DNA of 64,000 bases from Viola odorata (taxonomy: Eukaryota > Streptophyta > Magnoliopsida > Malpighiales > Violaceae). This document shows positions 56,416 to 64,000 of this stretch, one piece after another. The stretch is from contig OY829540.1 in the NCBI GenBank assembly GCA_963691705.1, positions 72,001-136,000 on the forward strand, given 5' to 3'. The notes under the pieces were generated by a model that was not told the origin of the DNA, made no database searches, and worked only from the letters and a program-made list of their open reading frames with translations. Both the position numbers and the translations under genes were made by a program. Each line of letters starts with the position of its first letter. The stretch's first letter is position 1.

Positions 56416-57026
56416 CTCTCCTTTTTTCTCTCAATTTCCCTAGTGATCTCATACTCGACATAAGACTTCACTAGTGCTTTCAACTGCTCGAGAGAATCCT
56501 TAAGGGTATCAATCTCGTCCGGCGTCACCTCACCATTGTCCTCAATGATCACCTAACTGAGTATCCGGACTCAATGAGGGACAAGGTTAGCGAAGAACAA
56601 TTGAGAAATACTCTTTGTATTTTAATTATCAAAAATAGTCTGACCAAATAAAGAAGAGGGTGGCTCCTTTAAATAGGAGAAACCCTAAAATCCTTACAAT
56701 AGGAATCCTTTCCTTAATAGAACTTCTAATTAATTAATTAAAATAAATCTAAACTAATTTAATTAATTAATAAAAATAGTCACTCAAATAATGGAAAGTC
56801 TGAAATTGCCTTTCTTAAAACAGTCACTAGAGTCATTGACGCTAAGGCTTAGAGTCAATGACGCTAGCCTCTGCCTCCAGAAACAAAAACAGCCACTAGA
56901 GTCATTGACGCTAAGGCTTAGAGTCAATGACGCTAACCACTGTTTCTTCAGGATATGCTTGTCCATATGCTTGTTGCGAACATGCGATGCGCCATGCATG
57001 ATACATCCTGGGATCGTATCACGATC

Positions 57027-57503
57027 CAAAGAGGGACTCTTCTTATCTCAACAATAATATACTACAGACATTTTCTCTCGAGTCGGCATGGCTAACTGTA
57101 AGCCACTCCACACCCCATCAGCCTCTGATTCTGAGTTGGTTACATCCATCGCGTCTACCAACTTCTCCAATCCGACTCTTTATCGTTCTATTGTCAGATC
57201 TCTGCTATATTTAACAATGACTCGCCCAGATATCACCTATGCAGTCAACCGAGTGTGTCAATTCATGCATACACCGTCGGATCTACACTGGAACTATGTC
57301 AAACGCATCCTTCGGTACCTACAGGGCACCTCCGATTATGGTCTTTTCTACTCAGCTGCTAGTCCAGTTCGTGTACAAGTTTTCACAGACGTTGATTGGG
57401 CCGGCAATCAACATGACCGCAAGTCCACAGGGGAGTTTCTCACGTACCTCGACTGCAACCTCATTACCTGGCAAGCTAAGAAACAAAGGACGGTTGCCCG
57501 TAG
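57027..57503 (+). pseudogene. Copia RT end and RNase H, third part
   Basis: It resumes with the KEGLFLSQQ codons, followed by a TAA, then frame 57088-57503: KPLHTPSASDSELVTSIA, TRPDITYAVNRVCQFMHTPS, YVKRILRYLQGTSDYGLFYS, FTDVDWAGNQHDRKSTGEF and KKQRTVARS, the copia RNase H signature. It breaks after VARS where the short hAT is inserted. Confidence 0.87.
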
Positions 57504-58539
57504 TAGGGGTGTAAGTGGGTCGGATCGGGCCGGATATAGGCCATATCCGGCACCGACCCGTCAAATTTTTAGCGGGTCAGGTCGGGCCGGTTATAGGCCA
57601 TATCCGCTGAGTGACGGGTTGGATCGGATCGGGCCGGTTATCCGCGGATTAGCGGGTTGACGGATTGGATTTTCAGAACTTAAAATATTGGGTCGGGCCC
57701 TCCAATTGGGTCGTCCCATTAACAAAACTCATTTAAAATGCTCAGATGGGCCAAGCCAACTTGGCAGCCCACCCCACTTTTCATCCAAACTAAATAAATA
57801 AAAGAGAACCAACGGTCCAACACAACATATAATTCTCCAGTACCAAAAAACATTCAAAATCCAAACAAAATACATCCAAAATCCAAAAATGCCCTTTCAA
57901 TCGATCAGTATTTTATAAAGTGCAATGGTGGTTTTGTAATTGTGAACAAACATAGAGCTAAATGATTTGCAGTTTTCTTTTTTAGAACGAAAATGATGCG
58001 GAGATGCAAATATTTTTTGGGCCAATAGATTTACAAATTAAAAGCACTGATTTTTGAAGGCTGCCCCTTGTATTCACAACCAAACTTTGAAACAGCGGAA
58101 GGGATACCAAATTGCAAGGGATTATATTTTATAGAAACAGGAAAGAAAGACCAAGAAGTTGAGAGTGGGAGTTATGGATTCTTACCTTGCTTCTTGAAGA
58201 CTTGAACGAGGATGATGAGTGAGGGAGAGGATCTGATGTTAGTGATAGATGGGTGGCGCCGAGAAGGAGAGGGAGAGGGAGAGTGTGTTTGTTGTCTGCT
58301 GCGGGTTAGGGTTAATTAACCTAATACAAACTTATAATTTATATAGTTAGGGTTAATGGGCGGAGCGGGTCGGTTATACGGGTATTTTAAAATGCGATCC
58401 GTCATCCGACCCGACCCAAGTATAACGGATCGGATATGTATCCGTTACCCGCGGGTTAGACGGTTTTGCTCTTTTAACGGATTGAGTCGGGTCGGTTATA
58501 CGGGTCCAACGGGTCGGGTCGGTTATATTTACACCCCTA
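57504..58539. mobile_element. Short non-autonomous hAT element
   Basis: Inverted ends TAGGGGTGTAA and TTACACCCCTA with perfect 8-base duplication GCCCGTAG (57496-57503 and 58540-58547). It is 1036 bases with no transposase. Subterminal GGGTCGG and CCGGTTATA words resemble those of the larger hAT at 46191. The ORF-like stretches inside are not genes. Confidence 0.94.
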
Positions 58540-58547
58540 GCCCGTAG

Positions 58548-58903
58548 TTCCACTGAAGCTGAATACAAAGCACTCGCTGATGGAGCGGCCGATGTTGTCT
58601 GGCTGCGCAATCTCTTGTGTGAACTAGGCTACACCAACTTACCACCCCCCATCCTATGGTGCGATAATCTTGGTGCCACCTACATGGCAGCCAATCCAGT
58701 ATTTCATGCTCGCACAAAACACGTCGAGGTCGACTTTCATTTTGTTCGGGATCTTGTCAAGAAGGGTGAACTCTCTGTTCAGTACGTCTCCACCTCCGAT
58801 CAAGTTGCTGATGTATTAATGAAGTCTCTCTCCACCAAACGGTTTAATTTCCTTCGCTCTAAACTGAGTCTGACGTCACCCCCATCCTCAGCTTGTGGGG
58901 GAG
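58548..58903 (+). pseudogene. Copia RNase H end and polypurine tract
   Basis: It continues STEAEYKALADGAADVVWL, LLCELGYTNLPPPILWCDN, KHVEVDFHFVRDLVKKGELS and ADVLMKSLSTKRF, the carboxy end of copia RNase H with its conserved Glu and His. The purine tract GTGGGGGAG (58895-58903) sits immediately before the 3' LTR and would prime plus-strand DNA. Confidence 0.88.
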
Positions 58904-59183
58904 TATTAAGCCCACACAATGTCAACAGCCCATCACCAACCTAACGTATGCAGTAACAACACAAATATACCAATATAACATATGTAGTAACAGCAGAGAT
59001 AAGTTGAAGACGTTGACAACACAGAGACGTTGAATATATGGCCATTAATAGTGTCAACAGATACGTTTCATAGCATTAGTTGTTGTCTCAAACTCAAGGT
59101 GTATATAAATAGGTAGCATCAGTTGTAAATGAAATCATCAGGGGAATTATAAACACAATTACAATCAATTCTTATTTCCTATA
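58904..59183 (+). repeat. 3' LTR of the copia element
   Basis: 280 bases, TATTAAGC...CCTATA. It matches the 5' LTR except for scattered bases and lacks the foldback. The duplication TTTCT follows at 59184. A TATA-like GTATATAAATAG (59100-59111) lies about 200 bases in. Confidence 0.92.
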
Positions 59184-59188
59184 TTTCT

Positions 59189-60938
59189 CAACTCAAGATG
59201 TGTTTTTCTTGGGTAGGCTATGCCATAAGTCACCCTTCTCACAGCAAAATCTACAGGGAGATGCCATGGATGGCGACGAAGAAACTGCTCGTATCCAATG
59301 CATGATTTGGACCTTTTGTTGTTCTCATTCTCAATTTCATTTATCATTTAAGGGCCTCTTTTTGGAAATTTATGTATTGCTATTGCGTTTGCTTTCTGAA
59401 ACTAATTATTCATCACAGATTTAGCAGAAATAGCCAAGTTTCTAGGAATCACAACCACTATAGATACTGAAGCCATCCAAGTAAGCTACTGGTTTTCCTA
59501 TTAATTTGGTTGGATCGTTTTTACCTTTCATTTCTTATGTGCTTGCTTCACATGCTTATTAGGACTAAGTTCTATAATCTGCATCTCTATCATGGATAAT
59601 TGATTGTACAGAGTATCTGGGATAATGTGTATAGCCAACACAATTGTTTGATCATGTTAGATGGCCCTATATTAGCTGATGCCTTCTCTCTTTTGTTGGG
59701 ACTGGGGCTTTATCAGGGACGTGGAAGCTAGCTATGAATATCGAACTGAAATGATTCATGTGATAGTGGATCTTGTACTGGCTACCATTCATGTTGATAA
59801 TCCAGAATGGAGGTACACTCCACCCCATTTTATTTTTGGACATAAATTGCTTTCATCTCTTTCGATAATTTTTTCTTCAATTCTGAAATTTGGCTTGTAT
59901 CCTTCTCCAGTGTTGATGAACAAGTGGTGAAAGACATACAGCTCATAGATGCCATAGCAGAGAAACATGCTTTGTTTTTTTCAGAGGAGTACAAGTTGTT
60001 CTCTGTGGATGTGCATATTCAATCCATCTATCCATTGTAAGATTGTCATTTTCCCATTTTCTTGGTGACCCCAACCTCAATTGCTTCAATCTTTTCTCTG
60101 GCTACTTAGCCTAAACAGCTGTAGAATATTTATACTGAGATCTGTCCAAGTTCGTGTATGCATTGTTTCTGTATAGCTATTAAACTGATTAAATGGAATG
60201 AGCATGTCCCTACCACGTTTATTAGATGATTATTGGTTTCCTGTGTGACAAGCCGTAGTAATTCTCTATTCATTTATGGAAGTACCTTTACAGACCAGAT
60301 GTGTCGGAGCTGGAGATAAACTCAGCTGAACAATCTAAGATACTGTTGATTCTTCAACAGAAAGTTGATGATCTGGCATCAAAGGTTTACCCAGCTCGTT
60401 AGCTCATAGTATTCTTTGATTTTCAGCGTCCTCTTTGGTGGTTAATTGATTTTTTCCGTTGTTCTCTCTGTGTTCTAACCTTTTCTCAATTGAATATTCA
60501 ACCATGTTATGTTTTTTTCATACTTTACTTACCTGCTTCATTTTTTTCTTTCTTCAGCATGCTTACAATCCAGATGAAAAGTACACAGAGGTGGAATCAC
60601 AACGCCGTGCACATTTGGGATCTTTTCTAGAAACCGCAAGATCATTTAATATGATTTACAGCAAGGTTCTGTGTGCTACTTGAACTCATCCACCCATAAA
60701 AAAATTATATGGTTGTGATCTTTTCACAACTCTGTGCACATTTGGGATCTTTTCTAGACTTTTCTCCTTCTCTGGAAGTTCCTTGGAAACTTGAGGAATC
60801 TTAGAGACTCGCATGCAGCGCTTGCCATAGCTGGTGAACCATCCTCTGTGATGAGAATAATTTCAGAGTGCGAGTCAGCATTGACATTCTTAAATTGGGA
60901 TCTTGGTATTCTGTCAGCTTCAATTGCACGTGAGCAAG
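59189..60938 (+). pseudogene. AUG7: AUG7 exons 2 onward, damaged
   Basis: Exons read on from intron 1: to 59299 (KSPFSQQNLQGDA, EETARIQ), 59419-59480 (LAEIAKFLGITTTIDTEAIQ), 59717-59812 (YEYRTEMIHVIVDLVLA), 59911-60036 ([26 protein letters not shown]), 60294-60384 (ILLILQQKVDDLASK), 60558-60665 ([20 protein letters not shown]) and about 60764-60938 ([33 protein letters not shown]). Lesions: a GC in place of GT at the donor after 59299; a four-base AGCT duplication at 59725-59732 giving an in-frame TAG; loss of the exon encoding roughly the RPWTHMMEVPQLHGF segment between 60665 and 60764, with a 25-base exon piece duplicated there. The gene is dead. Confidence 0.88.
60734..60758 (+). repeat. 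Duplicated piece of AUG7 exon
   Basis: GTGCACATTTGGGATCTTTT and the next five bases (CTAGA) repeat exactly the exon sequence at 60607-60631. The copy sits in the gap where an AUG7 exon is missing, as filler copied during the deletion. Confidence 0.8.
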
Positions 60939-60939
60939 G

Positions 60940-61574
60940 TAATGATGTGACCTTATGATGCATTACAAGACAGTTAGAAACCGCTAGATAGCATCTGCAC
61001 CCGTCTGCAAGTAGTATATATTTCGTTACTAGAGTACTTCTATATGTGGAAAGGTTGAATTGAATCGAACATCAATGCATCCTTCTTCTTAGATGTTGGA
61101 AAGTTTATTAATTTTTGTCTGATTGGATGATCTCATATATTGGAAAAAATTTGGAAACTTTGGGTTTAGGCTGATTTAGTAACTAAAATAGATTTTTTCT
61201 GATAGTTTACTCGTAAGATTAAGAATATGTTTAGTATACAATTTTACAAAAACAGTTTTTTTGTCTGTGTGTTTTAAAGTGATTATTATTTCTTATTTAA
61301 AATATAAAAAATAATGAAAGATTTACTTTAAAAACAAGGCAAAATATTAGAAAATTATTTAAATAAAAAATAAGGTTTACACCTTTGTACTTCTTTACTT
61401 TTTTTCTAGACCAGGTGTTCCTTTTATTTATTAAAGCTCTAATTATATATAAAAAAAGTTCACATAAAACACATTAAGATTATTTTTGACTATAAGTATA
61501 AAAAGAATGTTAATTGAAAAATGAGTGTTAACACTCATTGTATTTCTTTTATTAATAAAATACAATAAGAGTAT
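60940..61574. other. AUG7 3' flank
   Basis: AT-rich sequence with no further AUG7 exon or other gene recognised. Confidence 0.45.
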
Positions 61575-61911
61575 TTTAACAAAGAGGAAATAGTATAAAG
61601 CACTCCTGTACTATTCGCGAAAACTAGAAACCTCCCATAACCTTCAAAACGTCAAATACACCTCCCCTGAACTACATTGACCGTGCAAAGTATAGTCTCC
61701 GTCCAGTTTGACTAACAGAACCGTCAAACTTACTCCCTACAACCGGTTTCCTTCTTTTTAGCAGGTCACCCTTATAACAAAATTATTTTTCTTATTCCTT
61801 AATTTCTCTCTTTCTTTCGTTTTCTTTCTTTCTTCTTTCTCTTTCTCAATTCAACAGATTTGGCTTTGTAAATAAATATTGGGTATAATAACATAAAATT
61901 TCTTGAATCTT

Positions 61912-62130
61912 TTTGCTGCAATCTTCTTCTTCTTCCTCCTCTGTTTCTTCATCTTCTTTTTGCTGCAGATTTGGATTTGCGTTGGTGTCGACGATGGTGG
62001 AGAGCAAATCGGGATGGTTGGGTTTTTGCTGCAGATCGGGTTTTTGCTGCAATCTTCTTTTTGCTGCAGATTTGGGTTTGTGTTGGTGTCAGCGATGGTG
62101 AAGAGCATATCGGGATGGTCGGGCTTTGCT
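61912..62130. repeat. Tandem copies beside the F-box fragment
   Basis: The words TTGCTGCAGATTTGG, GTTGGTGTCNNCGATGGTG and CATATCGGGATGG/CAAATCGGGATGG occur twice about 100 bases apart, with extra TTTTTGCTGCA copies between. This could be an expansion of coding sequence after capture. It explains the overlapping frames in this stretch. Confidence 0.7.
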
Positions 62131-62131
62131 G

Positions 62132-62236
62132 CATGAGTTTGCAGACGGCGTAGGCACGAAGGAGGGAAGGGATTGGGAGGAGGGAGAGGATAAGGTCGGT
62201 CACGTTGGAGCTTAAGGATGTAAAATAATCTGACAT
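62132..62236 (-). pseudogene. F-box domain fragment captured in MULE
   Basis: Minus-strand MSDYFTSLSSNVTDLILSLL, continuing PIPSLLRAYAVCKLM, matches the F-box pattern (L-x-x-D-L-x-x-x-I-L-x-x-L-P-x-x-S-L-L-R-A). F-box proteins link substrates to SCF ubiquitin ligases through SKP1. After the last residue the sequence turns into short tandem copies, so the rest of the gene was not kept. Promoter and stop are not supported. Confidence 0.62.
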
Positions 62237-62899
62237 TTTTGTATCAGTTTTGGCGATCGGATGAAGAATTTGAAGATGTTGAAGTGAGTAATGTGTGGGA
62301 AATGGGATGAAGATGGATTCTTTTTCACTGTTTCTGCTTTGCTTCTTCCTCTTGCCCCTGTTCACTCTTTTTCTTATTATTCTTTTTTTTTTCCTAATTT
62401 TAAGTTTCAATGTTGATGGTACAAGAAAAAGAAATTCATAAATTCTGAAAATTATGAAAATGAAAATGGTGATGGTACAAATTCTGGAAATGAAAATAAG
62501 AAATATTTCTTTAATTTTAAAATTCTAGAAATTATGGAAATGAAAATGTTGATGGTACAAGAAAAAGAAATTCATAAATTCTAGAAATGAAAATAAGAAA
62601 AAGAAAGAAAGAAAGAAATTAAGGAATAATAAAGAAAGAAATTTTAGAATTTTTGGAATAAGAAAATAAGAAAGAAAGAAATTTTGAAATTAATTAGAGT
62701 GTTACCTGCAAAAAAAATTGAAGAAAACTGGCTGTAGGGAGTTACTTTAACAGAACCGTTAGTCAAACTGGACGGAGACTACACTTTGCACGGTCAATGT
62801 AGTTCAGGGGAGGTGTGTTTGACATTTTGAAGGTTAGGGGAAGTTTCTGGTTTTCGTGAATAGTACAATGGTGCTTTATGCTATTTCCCCTTTAACAAA

Positions 62900-64000
62900 T
62901 GGGAGTGCTAATAGTTCCGGGCGCTAAAAATAGCGTTGCAGTAAGACAAGTTAGGCAACCAACTTACCAAAACTCAAAAGCAATACAACAAGGAAAGAAA
63001 GAACACTACTCCTCATGAGTTTGATTTTCCAAAGAAACTTTAAAGTCCTTCCAAAAGTGATTTTCATCCTTGAAAGTCCATCGTAGAAACAAATTTCGTT
63101 GCCAAAATTCTTTATCAGAACAAGTTTGTCGCACAAAAGCATCAAAGGTGATGAAAATCGTCATAGTAGGTTAACCTATATTTTTTGGACAATAATTTTT
63201 AGCAATAGTTTTTGCTGGACTAGGTCCAAAGTTTTTGTAATGATTTAGTACAATCGTCGCCTATAATATGAGTTTCAGGCACGATATTTTAGTGACGAAA
63301 ATTCATCTCCATAGATTTTGACCACGATTTTTAGACTTTTTGTAACAAACAAATTTTATCTCGCGGGAACTTTTTTTTTATTTTAGGTGCAGCTACCTGT
63401 AGGAAAGCTTAATTCTTTTAAAGATGTGAAAAGGTCATGTGGGTAAAGATAAAACTCGCTTAACATATTGGTGCTATTTGTTGCACTTGCACTAGCACCG
63501 GCGAAAAACAAGATGTATATAAATTAATTGTTGAGAGCTTATATTACTATTTAATTATTTATATATGATGAGATTCGATTCTAGTGCCTGTTCGCATGGA
63601 TATACCAATATATATATAGTACTTGGAGAAATCAACATGCAGCTGAATTTACGTATGCTTTGATGACCCATGGTTTACTGAAAATCCAATCAAAATCAAG
63701 CGTTACCTTACAAAGTTTAATCATATTTCTTCTGGTATTATTAATACCATTATTATACCAACAAGTGGAGAATATTGATTTTGCTGCCGTCTTATTGTAG
63801 GTGCCAAATTGATGTATCAATTCTTTAACTTATTATATGTTAAGAATTGATTTTGTTCGCAACAAATCGATATATTATAAAAAAATTAAATATTTATATT
63901 ATATATTTAATTTACTCATACAATTTTTTTATAAAAATTATTTAAAAAAATGAGCATGTTGAATCGTTTAAAACAACTGTGAACGAAATAAGGTACTCCT
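62900..64000. other. Right-end intergenic sequence
   Basis: AT-rich, with no gene recognised. A segment near 63190-63350 of TTTTTAGCAATAGTTTTTG-like phrases may be an old transposon remnant but has no definable ends. Confidence 0.4.

Larger units (their letters stand above)
53622..57021 (-). mobile_element. Truncated gypsy-like LTR element
   Basis: 3' LTR at 53622-54334 (713 bases, TGATACGATCC...GGATCGTATCA) and a truncated 5' LTR at 56552-57021 (470 bases, matching 53865-54334). The duplication is AGATC at left (53617-53621) and CGATC at right (57022-57026); the copia frame suggests CGATC was original. A purine tract (minus-strand GGAAGGGAA) adjoins the 3' LTR, so the element is on the minus strand. 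The deletion removed 243 bases of the 5' LTR, the primer site and the gag start. The interior holds one long frame. Confidence 0.9.
35046..59183 (+). mobile_element. Ty1/copia element expanded to 24.1 kb by nested insertions
   Basis: It is flanked by a perfect 5-base duplication TTTCT (35041-35045 and 59184-59188). The LTRs are 280 bases each once insertions are removed. gag, protease, integrase, RT and RNase H occur in copia order (integrase before RT). Insertions inside: foldback 35137-36755, inverted pol segment 36956-39611, gag-only LTR element 42255-45611, hAT 46191-53344 with a solo LTR, truncated gypsy 53622-57021 and short hAT 57504-58539. Subtracting them and their duplications leaves about 4877 bases, a typical copia length. 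The coding parts carry many stops, so the element is old. It sits in intron 1 of AUG7 in the same orientation. Confidence 0.93.
61584..62890. mobile_element. Pack-MULE-like element with F-box gene piece
   Basis: Terminal inverted repeats of about 160 bases (left starts GAGGAAATAGTATAAAGCAC, right ends GTGCTTTATGCTATTTCCCC) are flanked by a perfect 9-base duplication TTTAACAAA (61575-61583 and 62891-62899). Nine-base duplications with long inverted ends are typical of Mutator-like elements. It is 1307 bases with no transposase and encloses a host gene fragment, the definition of a Pack-MULE. Around 62410-62700 are A-rich repeats (GAAAGAAATT, ATGAAAATG). Confidence 0.85.

Noticed and set aside
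63632..63820. 62-codon minus-strand frame at the right end
   Set aside because: AT-rich sequence, no recognised domain, no splice or promoter support.

Overview
This is nuclear DNA of a flowering plant, probably a eudicot. It has spliced plant genes (DCAF1, XPT, AUG7, SWIB), plant-type Ty1/copia and Ty3/gypsy retrotransposons, an L1-type LINE, and hAT, Mutator-like and PIF/Harbinger-like DNA transposons. I cannot name the species. Most of the window is nested transposable elements. Every host gene I recognise is truncated or carries disabling changes.

Layout. (1) 1-15896: a minus-strand Ty3/gypsy element entering from the left. Its pol is chimeric, a 4.46 kb internal block is tandemly duplicated, and a 2.04 kb solo LTR (TSD CGGAG) sits in its gag. 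Its right LTR lands on the 3' end of a DCAF1 fragment. (2) 15897-23249: the DCAF1 pseudogene (minus), an LTR-like remnant, a degenerate solo LTR and a single-exon SWIB fragment (minus). (3) 23250-25935: a PIF/Harbinger-like element carrying pieces of several host genes. (4) 26157-27521: XPT, the plastid xylulose-5-phosphate translocator (minus), intact except for one in-frame TAG. (5) 27697-33786: a hAT-like element (near-matching 8-bp TSD) with an L1 LINE inside whose ORF2 is full length. (6) 34889-60938: an AUG7 (augmin subunit 7) pseudogene whose intron 1 holds a 24.1 kb copia nest. (7) 61584-62890: a Pack-MULE-like element with an F-box gene piece and a 9-bp TSD. The last 1.1 kb has no recognisable gene.

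The copia nest (35046-59183, TSD TTTCT) can be peeled completely. Its 5' LTR holds a foldback element with tRNA-Pro-like sequences in both arms. Its primer-binding site holds an inverted 2.66 kb copy of copia pol. The pol gene is split by an LTR element with only a gag-like ORF (TSD ACCAC), a hAT element (TSD CTCTCTAT) that itself contains a 4.36 kb solo LTR (TSD ACTCA), a truncated minus-strand gypsy element (TSD C/AGATC), and a short hAT (TSD GCCCGTAG). Subtracting these leaves about 4.88 kb with two 280-bp LTRs, a normal copia size, which supports the reconstruction.

The host genes carry an evolutionary signal. XPT and AUG7 are, as I recall, neighbours in Arabidopsis (AT5G17630, AT5G17620). 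Finding degenerate copies side by side suggests an ancient shared block, here probably the decaying copy of a duplicated segment. All family assignments come from motif reading and memory; no database search was run.
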